Below are positions 8,504 through 16,834 of a stretch of 64,000 bases of DNA, piece by piece. Within the stretch, counting starts at the first letter, position 1, and each line of letters begins with the position of its first letter. Below the pieces are notes generated by a model. The model was not told the DNA's origin. It did no database searches and was given only the letters and a program-made list of their open reading frames with translations. Source of the DNA: Clostridiales bacterium (lineage in GTDB: Bacteria > Bacillota > Clostridia > Christensenellales > Aristaeellaceae); contig DUQZ01000013.1 in the NCBI GenBank assembly GCA_012837525.1, forward strand, positions 43,570 to 107,569. Reading direction: 5' to 3'. The translations under genes were made by a program, and so were the position numbers.

Positions 8504-9133
8504 ATGGAACATCTCCAATCCCGCCGTGATTTTCTCAAGACCTCTGCCAAAGTAGCGGCAGGCGTCGCCCTGGTCTCTGCAGGCCGTCCCCTTCTGAACG
8601 CCAGCGCGGAAGCCATTGCGGCCCCGTCCTATCCCTTCCCCTACAAACGGATCGATCCGGACGTGGCGGAAGAGCGCGGCTACAGGGCCTATTTTGAAAA
8701 AGGCGGCTGCGCCCGCGGCGCCGCCGATGCCCTGATTGGCCAGTTGGCAGATGATGTTGGCTATCCCTTCAACCAGATTCCGATTGACATGTACGCCAAT
8801 GGCGCCACCGGTTACGGCGCGGGCAGCCTGTGCGGCTCCCTGGCCGGCGCTGTGAACATGATTGGCCTGGTCTGCGAGCCCGACGACGCCAAAAAGATCA
8901 CCCAGGAACTGTTTGCCTGGTATCGCAAGGCCGAACTGCCCATCTACCAGCCCAAGATGAAGAGCGTCACCACCGTGGCCAATTCCGTCAACTGCATGGA
9001 ATCCGTCAGCCACTACATGGAAGCCACCGGTGCCAAAATGGGCGATGACTCCCGCAAGGAGCGCTGCGCTGGCGTGACCGGCGACACCGCCAAGAAGACA
9101 GCGGAGCTGCTCAACGCGCACTTCGGCGTCTGA
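8504..9133 (+). CDS. Tat-exported cysteine-rich protein, C_GCAxxG_C_C type
   Basis: 209 residues. The N-terminus carries a twin-arginine signal (SRRDFLK at residues 6-12), a hydrophobic stretch and an Ala-rich cleavage region near residue 40. The mature part has five spaced cysteines in GGCARG, GSLCGS, GLVCEP, VNCMES and ERCAGV, with a glycine-rich GYGAGSLCG loop. This resembles the C_GCAxxG_C_C family, related to split-Soret cytochromes, but no CxxCH haem motif is present. Tat export implies folding, and possibly cofactor loading, before secretion. The gene lies just after tatC under its own promoter, so it is a likely client. The function of the family is poorly defined. Confidence 0.75.
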   Translation: MEHLQSRRDFLKTSAKVAAGVALVSAGRPLLNASAEAIAAPSYPFPYKRIDPDVAEERGYRAYFEKGGCARGAADALIGQLADDVGYPFNQIPIDMYANGATGYGAGSLCGSLAGAVNMIGLVCEPDDAKKITQELFAWYRKAELPIYQPKMKSVTTVANSVNCMESVSHYMEATGAKMGDDSRKERCAGVTGDTAKKTAELLNAHFGV

Positions 9134-9154
9134 TAAAATCCGACACTCCAATTG

Positions 9155-9184
9155 CCCCGAAGCCAGCCCGGCTTCGGGGTTTAT
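9155..9184 (+). terminator. Terminator after the Tat substrate gene
   Basis: CCCCGAAGCC (9155-9164) pairs with GGCTTCGGGG (9170-9179) and runs into TTTAT. Confidence 0.8.
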
Positions 9185-9329
9185 CGTATCGACAAAGTGT
9201 CTGCGGACACTTTGTCGGTTTGGAGGAACCGGCATTTTCGCTTGCGAGCTATGCTCGCGGTCAGCGAAAATGCGTGGAATGCATTGCTACGCAATGCCCC
9301 GCCCGCCCGGCAGAGCCGAGCGATACGAT
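9183..9329 (+). repeat. Nested palindromic element (multi-hairpin), unknown class
   Basis: About 147 bp built almost wholly from inverted repeats. Outer arms are ATCGTATCG (9183-9191) and CGATACGAT (9321-9329). Inside are CGACAAAGTGTC/GACACTTTGTCG (9190-9201 and 9206-9217, 4-nt loop), CGGTT/AACCG (9216-9231), GCATTTTCGCT/AGCGAAAATGC (9232-9242 and 9263-9273) enclosing GCGAGC/GCTCGC (9244-9258), and GCATTGC/GCAATGC (9281-9297). All longer arms are perfect. The folded form would resemble a multi-branched RNA, or a palindromic mobile repeat of REP or MITE type. No second copy was noticed in this window. It carries no plausible coding frame. Confidence 0.7.
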
Positions 9330-9504
9330 TACAGTCAGAGGACTGCGCCCTCTGAAACTCCCCAGATTTAGTTTGTCCATAGTCTCATCTTGAGACTTTC
9401 TAGCACCAGGGTTTTTCATCATTTTCTAATGATTCCTGCGCTTTTCCCTTAATCAAGCCGGGTTATGATGCCATCAGACCACAAGGTTATGAGGAGGAAA
9501 CACA
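9330..9504 (+). other. Intergenic stretch with small hairpins and a weak promoter
   Basis: Two more small dyads lie here: AGTCTCA/TGAGACT (9381-9397, 3-nt loop, followed by TTTC) and ATCATT/AATGAT (about 9417-9432). A TATGAT -10-like box at 9464-9469 has only a poor -35 near 9441 and could serve the next gene. I see no gene here. Confidence 0.4.
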
Positions 9505-10017
9505 ATGGAACATTTTGAAATGGTAGAAAAACTGCGCCAGAAGGCAAACATCAGCTACGAGGAAGCCAAAAACGCGCTGGAACAAACCGACTGGGACCTG
9601 CTGGACGCCCTGGTCTACCTGGAAAGCCAGGACAAGATCAAAAAGGAGCCGGCGGACAGCTTCACCACAAGGAAGGAAAAGCAAGAGCAGCCCCAGGAGG
9701 AAGACCTGCGCGGCGTGTTCACCCGGGTGTTCAGCTACATCGCGGAGTTGATCAACAAGGCCAACAACATCCACATGGATGTGAGCAAACAGGGCAAGAC
9801 CGCCATCTCCATCCCGCTGACTGTGCTCATCCTGCTGCTCATCTTCATGTTCTGGTGGGTGCTGCCCATCATGGTGCTGGGGCTCTTCCTGGGCTTCCGC
9901 TACAGCTTCCGCGGCCACCAGATGACGGGCACCGTCAACAAGGCCATGGACAAGGCGGCGCAGACCGCCGAACAGATCAAAAGCAACATTCACACCGACC
10001 CGCACCACGAGGAATAA
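9505..10017 (+). CDS. DUF4342 protein with UBA-like N-terminus
   Basis: 170 residues. Residues 1-45 form a compact three-helix UBA/TS-N-like domain (VEKLRQKANISYEEAKNAL, WDLLDALVYLE), as in EF-Ts and related proteins. A charged linker follows, then the DUF4342 core with one or two membrane helices (about 100-130: VLILLLIFMFWWVLPIMVLGLFLGF) and a His/Glu-rich tail. The domain pair is recurrent in Clostridia, but no function is established. Start at ATG 9505 with GAGGAGGAAA before it. It is followed by a strong terminator, so it is probably monocistronic. Confidence 0.7.
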   Translation: MEHFEMVEKLRQKANISYEEAKNALEQTDWDLLDALVYLESQDKIKKEPADSFTTRKEKQEQPQEEDLRGVFTRVFSYIAELINKANNIHMDVSKQGKTAISIPLTVLILLLIFMFWWVLPIMVLGLFLGFRYSFRGHQMTGTVNKAMDKAAQTAEQIKSNIHTDPHHEE

Positions 10018-10027
10018 TCCGACCAGG

Positions 10028-10061
10028 AAGCACAAGGGGCGCAGATCCCCTTGTGCTTTTA
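10028..10061 (+). terminator. Terminator after the DUF4342 gene
   Basis: A perfect 12-bp stem AAGCACAAGGGG/CCCCTTGTGCTT (10028-10039 and 10047-10058) with a 7-nt loop and TTTT. Its right arm overlaps the likely promoter of the next operon. Confidence 0.9.
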
Positions 10062-10079
10062 TGATGCTCATGTGATACT
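10051..10079 (+). promoter_or_regulatory. Predicted promoter of the two-component operon
   Basis: TTGTGC (10051-10056), 17 nt, GATACT (10074-10079). It lies within and just after the preceding terminator and 38 bp before the regulator start. Confidence 0.45.
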
Positions 10080-10116
10080 AATGGACAACAGCAATACGAC
10101 CCAACCCGGAGGAAGC

Positions 10117-10797
10117 ATGCACAAGATTTTACTGGTAGAGGACGAGCCCAACATCGCCCGCTTTGTGGAATTGGAATTGACCCACGAGGGCTATGAGGTC
10201 ACCAAGGCGGAGGACGGGCGCGAGGGCCTGAAGTTGGCCGAGGGCGGCGGCTTTGATCTGATGCTGCTGGACATCATGCTGCCCGGGCTCAATGGCCTGG
10301 AGGTGCTGCGCCGCCTGCGGAAATCCAGCCAGCTGCCCGTGATCATGCTGACCGCCCGGGACGCCGTGATGGACAAGGTGACCGGCCTGGACATGGGCGC
10401 GGATGACTACATCACCAAGCCCTTTTCCATTGAGGAATTGCTGGCGCGCATCCGCACCGCCTTGCGCAAACAGGTAAAGCAGGAAACGCAGCAACTAACC
10501 TATGGCCCCTTAAGCATGGATGTGATGCGCCATTTGGTGATGATTGATGAGGATACGGTGGAATTAACCGGGCGGGAGTTTTCCCTCTTGCAAACCCTGC
10601 TTGAAAACCAGGGCATTGTCCTCTCCCGCGAGACATTGATGGACCGCGTGTGGGGCTATGACTTTGTGGGCGAGACCAACCTGGTGGATGTGTACATCCG
10701 CTACCTGCGCGCCAAGATTGCCGAGAAGACGGACCGCAAGCTGATCCAGACTGTGCGCGGTGTGGGCTATGTGCTGCGGGAGGAAGAGGGCGCATGA
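10117..10797 (+). CDS. OmpR/PhoB-family response regulator
   Basis: 226 residues. The receiver domain (1-115) has the acidic pair ED at 8-9, phosphoacceptor Asp52 in LLDIMLPG, the Thr of MLTAR and Lys in ITKPF. A winged-helix DNA-binding domain follows (about 130-224: ELTGREFSLLQTLLENQG, RVWGY, DVYIRYLRAKI, IQTVRGVGYVL). The frame is open further upstream, but the ATG at 10117 has GGAGGA just before it and starts MHKILLVEDE, the canonical receiver start. It overlaps the histidine kinase gene by 4 bp, so the two form a cognate pair. The targets are not evident. Confidence 0.93.
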   Translation: MHKILLVEDEPNIARFVELELTHEGYEVTKAEDGREGLKLAEGGGFDLMLLDIMLPGLNGLEVLRRLRKSSQLPVIMLTARDAVMDKVTGLDMGADDYITKPFSIEELLARIRTALRKQVKQETQQLTYGPLSMDVMRHLVMIDEDTVELTGREFSLLQTLLENQGIVLSRETLMDRVWGYDFVGETNLVDVYIRYLRAKIAEKTDRKLIQTVRGVGYVLREEEGA

Positions 10798-12101
10798 GCG
10801 AAAGCAAGCGCATGAAATCCATCGCAAGGCGGGTGTCCACCAGCTTTGTGCTGCGCCTGCTGTTCATCATGCTGCTGGTTAATATCGTCCTGATCTTCAG
10901 CGTCCTGGGCTGGTCGGCCTACAGTGTGGAGAAGGCCGCGCTGGGCAGTGACTGGCAGCCCAGCCTGACGCGCGAACTCCATTTTGACCGCTCGCTGCCC
11001 GTCATCACCGGCTTTGAACGTTTGACGTATTCCTTCTCGCTTCCAGGCGGTGAAACACACCGCATGCCCCTGGGCGAAACGCTGTTCAACTTCATCCCTG
11101 TTTTAAACGTGCTGCTCATCGCGCAGGTCATCATCGTGGTTATCGAGTACCGCGGCTTTCGCCGAAAAACCCTGCTGCTGCTCTCCCCGCTGCAAAAGAT
11201 CGCGCAGACCGCGCAGGCCCTCAGCGAAACCCAGTTTGACGAGCAGAAATTTCACAGCCTGGAGGACGCCATCCAGAACATCAGCGTGCTCTCCCCCGGC
11301 GCGCGCTTGTCCACCGGCCACAGCGAGCTGATGGGCCTGGAGAACGCGGTGAACAACCTCATCAGCCGGATGCACGAGGCCTACCGGCAGCAGACGCGCT
11401 TTGTGTCCGACGCCTCGCACGAATTGCGCACGCCCATCGCGGTCATCAAGGGCTATGCCGAGTTGCTCAACCGCTGGGGCAAGGACGATCCCAAGGTGAT
11501 GGAAGAATCCGTCGCCGCCATGCTGGCGGAGGCCGACAACATGCAGCGGCTGGTGGAGCAGCTGCTGTTTTTGGCGCGGGGTGACGCGGGCCGCACCGCC
11601 TTTTCGCCGGAGAAGGTGGATTTGCGGGAGCTATTGCTGTCCGCGGTGGATGAGTACAAGCTCATCGGCACCAAGCATACCTGGCGCATCCGGGCGGAGG
11701 AGCCTGTGTTTACCTTTGGCGATGAAGCCATGCTCAAGCAGGCCTTGCGCATTTTGGCGGACAACGCCATCAAGTACTCACCCGAGGGCTCTATCATCAC
11801 CCTGCGCGCGCATTACACGCCCCAGGGCATGGCCACCCTCAGCGTGCAGGACAACGGCACCGGCATCAAGGCGGAGGATTTGCCCCATCTGTTTGAGCGC
11901 TTCTACCGAAGCGACCCAGCCCGCTCCCGCGGGGGCACTGGCTTAGGCCTGGCGATTGCCAAATGGATCACCGAGCGGCACGAGGGGCACATCGACGTGT
12001 TCTCCAGCCTGGGGTTGGGCACGCGCTTCACGATCAATTTGCCCGCCTACAAGGAGGAGGACAAAACAGCCCAGCCGAAAGCCGCCATGGCAGCAGAATA
12101 A
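10794..12101 (+). CDS. Sensor histidine kinase
   Basis: 435 residues. Two membrane helices (about 20-45 and 100-122) flank a short extracytoplasmic loop of about 55 residues, too small for a known ligand domain. A HAMP-like linker follows, then the phosphoacceptor helix with SHELRTP (His209) and a HATPase domain with N-box ADNAIKYS, G1 DNGTGI, F-box FERFYRSD and G2 GGTGLGLAI. It autophosphorylates and passes phosphate to Asp52 of the overlapping regulator. The tiny sensor loop suggests sensing in or at the membrane. Its stop lies 32 bp before the GH2 gene, which could be in the same transcript. Confidence 0.92.
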   Translation: MSESKRMKSIARRVSTSFVLRLLFIMLLVNIVLIFSVLGWSAYSVEKAALGSDWQPSLTRELHFDRSLPVITGFERLTYSFSLPGGETHRMPLGETLFNFIPVLNVLLIAQVIIVVIEYRGFRRKTLLLLSPLQKIAQTAQALSETQFDEQKFHSLEDAIQNISVLSPGARLSTGHSELMGLENAVNNLISRMHEAYRQQTRFVSDASHELRTPIAVIKGYAELLNRWGKDDPKVMEESVAAMLAEADNMQRLVEQLLFLARGDAGRTAFSPEKVDLRELLLSAVDEYKLIGTKHTWRIRAEEPVFTFGDEAMLKQALRILADNAIKYSPEGSIITLRAHYTPQGMATLSVQDNGTGIKAEDLPHLFERFYRSDPARSRGGTGLGLAIAKWITERHEGHIDVFSSLGLGTRFTINLPAYKEEDKTAQPKAAMAAE

Positions 12102-12133
12102 ATTTATTATATTGATATTGAGGAGGCCCATTG

Positions 12134-13903
12134 ATGAACAAGGTGTCACACACTGCCCATCCCCGTCCCGATTTTGCGCGGGCGGACTTCCAGCTGCTCA
12201 ACGGCAGCTGGCAATTTGCGTTTGATGATGAGGACCAGGGCGTCAAAGACCGCTGGGAGCAGCCGGGGCATACACTGCCCATGACCATTGAGGTGCCCTT
12301 TTGCTACCAGAGCAAACAAAGCGGCATCCACACGGATGAGATCCACCCCATTATCTGGTACCGCAGGGCCTTTACCATCGCGCCCGACTGGGCGGGCAGG
12401 CACGTCTGGCTGCGCTTTGGCGCGGTGGATTTTGAAGCCTGGGTGTATGTCAACGGGCGGATGGTGGGCAGCCACCGCGGCGGCTACGCGCCCTTTGGGT
12501 TTGACATCACGCCCTATTTGGTGGAAGGCGAAAACGACCTGTGCCTGCGGGTGGTGGACACGCCGGATTTGTCCCAGCCGCGCGGCAAGCAGTACTGGCA
12601 GCGCGGGCTGATGGGCTGCTGGTACACCCCCACCAGCGGCATCTGGCAGTCGGTCTACCTGGAGGCCACCGGGCACCACAGCTTTGATGTAATTCACGTG
12701 ACCCCGGACATCGACAGCCGCGAGGCGCGCATCAACACATTGATTGTGGGCGAGGTGAAAACGCCCCTGATGATTGAATATGAAGTGTCCCTGGACGGCC
12801 GGATTACCCACCGCGGGCAGTGGCAAACCACCACACCCCGCGCCAATTTGACCCTGGACATGCGCGAGGCGGGTGTGGACTCCATGCGCTATTGGCGGCC
12901 GGAGGACCCGGCACTGTATCAGCTCACCCTCACCTTAAAGCAGGAGGAACAGCCCCTGGACTGCGTGACCACCTACTTTGGCATGCGGTCGGTTGAGGTC
13001 AAAAACGGGCAGGTACTGCTCAACCACCAGCCCATCTACCAGCGCCTGGTGCTGGACCAGGGCTACTGGCCCGACACCCTGCTTACCCCGCCGGATGAGG
13101 AAGCCATCATCGCGGATGTAAAATGGATCAAGGAACTGGGCTTTAACGGGGTGCGCAAGCACCAGAAGGTTGAGGACCCGCGCTTTTACCACTGGTGTGA
13201 CCGCATGGGCGTCTTAGTCTGGGGCGAATTGCCGGCCAGCTACACCTACAACAACCAGATGCTTCAAAACAATGTCAACGGGATGATGGACTTCATCAAT
13301 CGGGATTACAACCACCCCAGCATTATTGCCTGGGTGCCGCTGAACGAATCCTGGGGTGTGCGGGAAATCTATGCCGATCCCAAACAGCAGGCGGCGGCCC
13401 GCATGCTGACGCAGCTTTGTTACGCGGCGGACGGCACCCGCATCATCAGCGCCAATGACGGTTGGGAGCAGACGGAAACCGACATCTGCGGTCTGCATGA
13501 TTACGCGGCAGATGGCGAAACCATCGCCCGCCACTTCGCCGACCGCGCGCAGGTGGAGCAGACCGGCTGTGACTGGCGCCTGGCTTATGCCAAGGGCGTT
13601 GTGCCAAGCGGCAAGGAAGCCTTTATCATCACCGAGTACGGCGGCATCGCCATGCAAAACAAAGGCGCGCAGGAGGACATGGGCGGCATGGCCACCTGGG
13701 GCTACCACGACAAGGTGGAGGACGAGGACGCCTTCTTGGCCCGCTATGAGGATGTGACCAGCGCCATCTTTGACATCCCCTATTGCGTGGGCTACTGCTA
13801 TACGCAATTGACCGACGTCATGCAGGAGATCAACGGCCTGCTGGGGCCGGACCGCGTGCCCAAAGCCGACCCGGCCAAAATCCGCAAGATTAACCGCGCC
13901 TAA
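12134..13903 (+). CDS. Glycoside hydrolase family 2 enzyme
   Basis: 589 residues with the GH2 layout: an N-terminal jelly-roll sugar-binding domain (about 15-185), an Ig-like domain (about 190-280) and a TIM barrel (about 285-585). The catalytic pair is visible: acid/base Glu405 in PLNESWG and nucleophile Glu501 in ITEYGG. GH2 enzymes act on beta-galactosides, beta-glucuronides or beta-mannosides. The motifs do not fix which. No signal peptide is present, so it is cytoplasmic and would act on imported oligosaccharides. A TTG lies one codon upstream, but spacing from GAGGAGG favours ATG 12134. Confidence 0.88.
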   Translation: MNKVSHTAHPRPDFARADFQLLNGSWQFAFDDEDQGVKDRWEQPGHTLPMTIEVPFCYQSKQSGIHTDEIHPIIWYRRAFTIAPDWAGRHVWLRFGAVDFEAWVYVNGRMVGSHRGGYAPFGFDITPYLVEGENDLCLRVVDTPDLSQPRGKQYWQRGLMGCWYTPTSGIWQSVYLEATGHHSFDVIHVTPDIDSREARINTLIVGEVKTPLMIEYEVSLDGRITHRGQWQTTTPRANLTLDMREAGVDSMRYWRPEDPALYQLTLTLKQEEQPLDCVTTYFGMRSVEVKNGQVLLNHQPIYQRLVLDQGYWPDTLLTPPDEEAIIADVKWIKELGFNGVRKHQKVEDPRFYHWCDRMGVLVWGELPASYTYNNQMLQNNVNGMMDFINRDYNHPSIIAWVPLNESWGVREIYADPKQQAAARMLTQLCYAADGTRIISANDGWEQTETDICGLHDYAADGETIARHFADRAQVEQTGCDWRLAYAKGVVPSGKEAFIITEYGGIAMQNKGAQEDMGGMATWGYHDKVEDEDAFLARYEDVTSAIFDIPYCVGYCYTQLTDVMQEINGLLGPDRVPKADPAKIRKINRA

Positions 13904-14037
13904 TCCCGATTTTACCTACATTTTACATGATTCCTTCTTCCTTCGCATGATCACGGGACAGGAAGCCCGGGGCTGGGGTATATAGGGCACAGGGCGGGGT
14001 TTGCCAAATGTTTTGCCCCGCGCCGGGAAGGAATACC

Positions 14038-15108
14038 ATGAGGAATGTAAAAAGGCGCTGGCCCAGGCGCTTGTTGATTGGGTTTGTCATCATCTTGGCG
14101 GCGCTGCTGCTTGCCATATGGCTTTTGATGGGCAGCAGCATCACCTCCCTTGCCAGCATCAGGCGGCCGCAAGCGGACAAGGACTTCTTTGTCATGGACT
14201 ACCAGGCCGATTACGCGCTGGACAAATTGCTGGAGGACGGTATCGCCAGTGATACGGAGCTGATCCAGTTTCTGGTGCGCAACCTCTTGATGGGGCTGCC
14301 GGTCACCATTGATGTGCCGGAGATTGGCTGCACCACCTTTGTGGCCAAAACCCCGGCGGGCGGCCACCTGTTTGGGCGCAATTTTGACCTGACAGAATCC
14401 CCCGGCAGGCTGCTGTATACCAGGCCCAAGACAGGCTATGCCAGCATGAGCATGGTGAACCTGAGCTTCCTGGGCTTTTCGCCAACAGATCTGCCCACCA
14501 ACCTTTTGAACAGTTTCAAAGCGCTGGCCGCCCCTTATGTGCCCATGGACGGCGTGAACGAGAAGGGGCTTGCCATTGGCGTGTTGATGCTGCAGACCGG
14601 GAACACCAAGCAGGATACCGGCAAAAAGCCCATCACCACCACGGTGGCCATCCGCATGATTTTAGACCGCGCCGCCACCGTGGATGAGGCGGTGGAGTTG
14701 CTACGCGGCTATGACCTGCAGGCCTCCGCCGGCGGGGACCACCACTTCCACCTGGCGGACGCGCAGGGCAACTCCGTCGTGGTCTCCTACGAGAATAACG
14801 AGATGGTGGTCACCCAGTCTAAGGCCGCCGCCAACTTCCGCCTGGTGCCGGGCGCCCATGACCCCCGCGGCATCGGCCATGACCGCTATGACGGCGCGAT
14901 AAAGCGCTTGGCAGAAACAGACGGCAGCCTGAGCGTGCAGGAAGCCATGGACCTGCTTGAAAAAGTGCACTCCATCCCCGAAATGTGGCCGGATAAGGAG
15001 ACCCAGACCCAGTGGAGCGCGGTGTATGACCTGCAAAACCAAAGCCTGCTACTGTCCATCGCGCGGGATTTTGAGCAGCTGGAAACATATCATTTAAACA
15101 CCCAGTGA
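14038..15108 (+). CDS. Membrane-anchored linear amide C-N hydrolase (Ntn/choloylglycine-hydrolase-like)
   Basis: 356 residues. A basic N-terminus and one membrane helix (about 10-32) precede an Ntn-hydrolase-like domain. The segment EIGCTTFVAKT provides the likely nucleophilic Cys (near residue 99), followed by GRNFDL with the conserved Arg and Asp, and later DGVNEKGLAIG and SVVVSYEN, which recur in choloylglycine hydrolases, penicillin V acylases and acyltransferases of this fold. In those enzymes the Cys becomes N-terminal after processing. Here it sits behind a membrane anchor, so cleavage would be needed to free it. The substrate is unknown. ATG 14038 is chosen for its GGAAGGA site over an upstream in-frame ATG. 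Confidence 0.7.
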   Translation: MRNVKRRWPRRLLIGFVIILAALLLAIWLLMGSSITSLASIRRPQADKDFFVMDYQADYALDKLLEDGIASDTELIQFLVRNLLMGLPVTIDVPEIGCTTFVAKTPAGGHLFGRNFDLTESPGRLLYTRPKTGYASMSMVNLSFLGFSPTDLPTNLLNSFKALAAPYVPMDGVNEKGLAIGVLMLQTGNTKQDTGKKPITTTVAIRMILDRAATVDEAVELLRGYDLQASAGGDHHFHLADAQGNSVVVSYENNEMVVTQSKAAANFRLVPGAHDPRGIGHDRYDGAIKRLAETDGSLSVQEAMDLLEKVHSIPEMWPDKETQTQWSAVYDLQNQSLLLSIARDFEQLETYHLNTQ

Positions 15109-15269
15109 TCATGTGATCATCACTCTGCCAAATGCCCTCCCAAACATAAGCATTACCACCTGCAGATGGGATTTTCCATTTGCGGGTTTTTCATGCACGA
15201 AAAACACGCTCTGCCGCGTTTAATGGATGTCACCCAAATGGTCCTTCAATAACCAGGAAGGAATGTGCT

Positions 15270-16658
15270 ATGAAAAAATCATCTCTCTCCCTGCTCTGTG
15301 CTGTCGTTCTTATCTTAGCACATCTTCTCCCCGTGTACGCAGGCAGCGAGACCTTGCGCTATCGCCTCAATGAACGCCACCCCGGTTTTCAGGCTTTCAA
15401 GGAGGCGCACCCTGACCTTACCCTGGTGCGGGATGAAACGGAATACCTCAACAGCTTTCAACGCCTGGGCGCATTGATTACCGGCACCTTCACAAGCGAC
15501 GTATTCAATATGAGTTCCGGCATGGACGACTGCCAGCAGATCTTCTCCAAAGGCTATTGCACAGCCCTTGACCAGAGCGAGATGCTGCGCAGTTTGATCA
15601 GCCGCATGCACCCCATGATCGTGCGTCAGGTGACATGGGATAACCAGCTTTTAGCCTTGCCCAGCAGTCTTGTTTTCTCCTACTACGCGATTAACCGCAA
15701 TGCCTGGGCGGAAGCGGGGCTGAGCACGGAAGATATTCCGCAGAGTTTTCCCCAGTTGTTGGACTTTCTCTCGCGCTGGTGTGACCGTGCTGAAGCGGAA
15801 ATGGACCCCGGCATCCGTGTCATCAGCAGTTGGGATTATGAACTGTATTCCCCCTTCAGCTATATCGAGCGGCTGACCGGGCTGTTGATTCACAACCACA
15901 TGATGCAGCTTGAGTATGCGGGCGAGCCGGTGCGTTTTCACACACCCGAAATGCTGGAACTGCTGGCGCAGATTCGGGACATCGGCCAGCGCCTCTATGA
16001 CAACGAGCCGCCACCCCAAGATGTGGAATCAGGCGGCGGCAAAGAATTATTCGCGTCCATATCCCCAGGGGATTTTGGCGAAAACTGGCCTCAACACGCG
16101 GAGGACATGTTTTACCTCCCCATCAAGGAAAGCCAGCCGCGGCTGATTGAAGCCAAGCTCGATATGTTTGCTGTCAATGGGCGAACAAAAGTCCCGGACT
16201 TAGCCATTCAACTGCTGGAATCACTGTCAACAGCGATGCCGGAGCACGAGACGGTGTTTTTGTTCCAGGATGCGGAGCCTGTTTTAAATCCCAACAATGA
16301 TCGCAGTCGCAGTATCACCCAGGAAAACATCGCAAAGACCGAAGAAAAGTTGAAAGACGGCAATCTGTCCAGCCACGAGCGCCAGGATCTGGAGGCCGCA
16401 TTGGCAAAATATCAAGCAATTCTATCATCCCTCGACACGGACGAAGAACGCTATCTGATGTCTTCCAGCCAACTGGCAGACTACAAAACCATGGCTGACA
16501 AACTCTGGTTTCCCAAGCCCGGCTTTTTCAACGAGGGCGAGGACCACTTCCGCCTTCGGCAACTGATTGACCGGTTTGCCGCCGGGCAGCTGGACGGCCC
16601 AGGCTTCCTGCAGGAGCTGGACCGCATCGTCATCACCATGGAGCAAGAGCGCATGTAA
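15270..16658 (+). CDS. Extracellular solute-binding-like protein, orphan
   Basis: 462 residues with a signal peptide (MKKSSLSLLCAVVLILAHLLPVYAG, cleavage near residue 25; no lipobox Cys). The body resembles family 1 ABC solute-binding proteins: a first lobe with SDVFNMSSG, then a hinge and the second-lobe feature LFASISPGDF. The C-terminal ~120 residues are a charged helical module ending FAAGQLDGPGFLQELD, which matches the end of the protein at 55643-57940. No permease or ATPase gene is adjacent, so it may be a ligand-sensing or structural surface protein. ATG 15270 follows AGGAAGGA. Confidence 0.7.
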   Translation: MKKSSLSLLCAVVLILAHLLPVYAGSETLRYRLNERHPGFQAFKEAHPDLTLVRDETEYLNSFQRLGALITGTFTSDVFNMSSGMDDCQQIFSKGYCTALDQSEMLRSLISRMHPMIVRQVTWDNQLLALPSSLVFSYYAINRNAWAEAGLSTEDIPQSFPQLLDFLSRWCDRAEAEMDPGIRVISSWDYELYSPFSYIERLTGLLIHNHMMQLEYAGEPVRFHTPEMLELLAQIRDIGQRLYDNEPPPQDVESGGGKELFASISPGDFGENWPQHAEDMFYLPIKESQPRLIEAKLDMFAVNGRTKVPDLAIQLLESLSTAMPEHETVFLFQDAEPVLNPNNDRSRSITQENIAKTEEKLKDGNLSSHERQDLEAALAKYQAILSSLDTDEERYLMSSSQLADYKTMADKLWFPKPGFFNEGEDHFRLRQLIDRFAAGQLDGPGFLQELDRIVITMEQERM

Positions 16659-16712
16659 GCACCCAATCTTTAAAAACCCCCGCAATTCCCGTGTTTTCCA
16701 GCCCCGTTTTGG

Positions 16713-16741
16713 TTGAAAAACAAGGGGTACGGTGCTATACT
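16713..16741 (+). promoter_or_regulatory. Predicted promoter of the M42 peptidase cluster
   Basis: TTGAAA (16713-16718), 17 nt, TATACT (16736-16741), a strong sigma-A match. The start point would lie near 16748, leaving a leader of about 85 nt. Confidence 0.7.
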
Positions 16742-16760
16742 TCATCATGGCTGGCTGCGC

Positions 16761-16807
16761 AGGCTACGCGTAGCCTCTGTTTTTCTGCGGGGCCAAACCT
16801 GGTTTGG
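16761..16807 (+). promoter_or_regulatory. Leader palindromes, possible attenuator
   Basis: AGGCTACGCGTAGCCT (16761-16776) is a perfect 16-bp palindrome followed three bases later by TTTTT, an intrinsic-terminator shape. It is followed by CCAAACC-T-GGTTTGG (16793-16807). Both lie in the predicted leader between promoter and first peptidase gene. Regulation by attenuation is inference. Confidence 0.4.
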
Positions 16808-16834
16808 TCTCTGACCTGACGAAAGGAAGCATGT

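Noticed and set aside
9183..9329. A CRISPR array or tRNA-like structure in the palindromic region
   Set aside because: The stems differ from each other and are not regularly spaced, and there is no anticodon or T-loop consensus.
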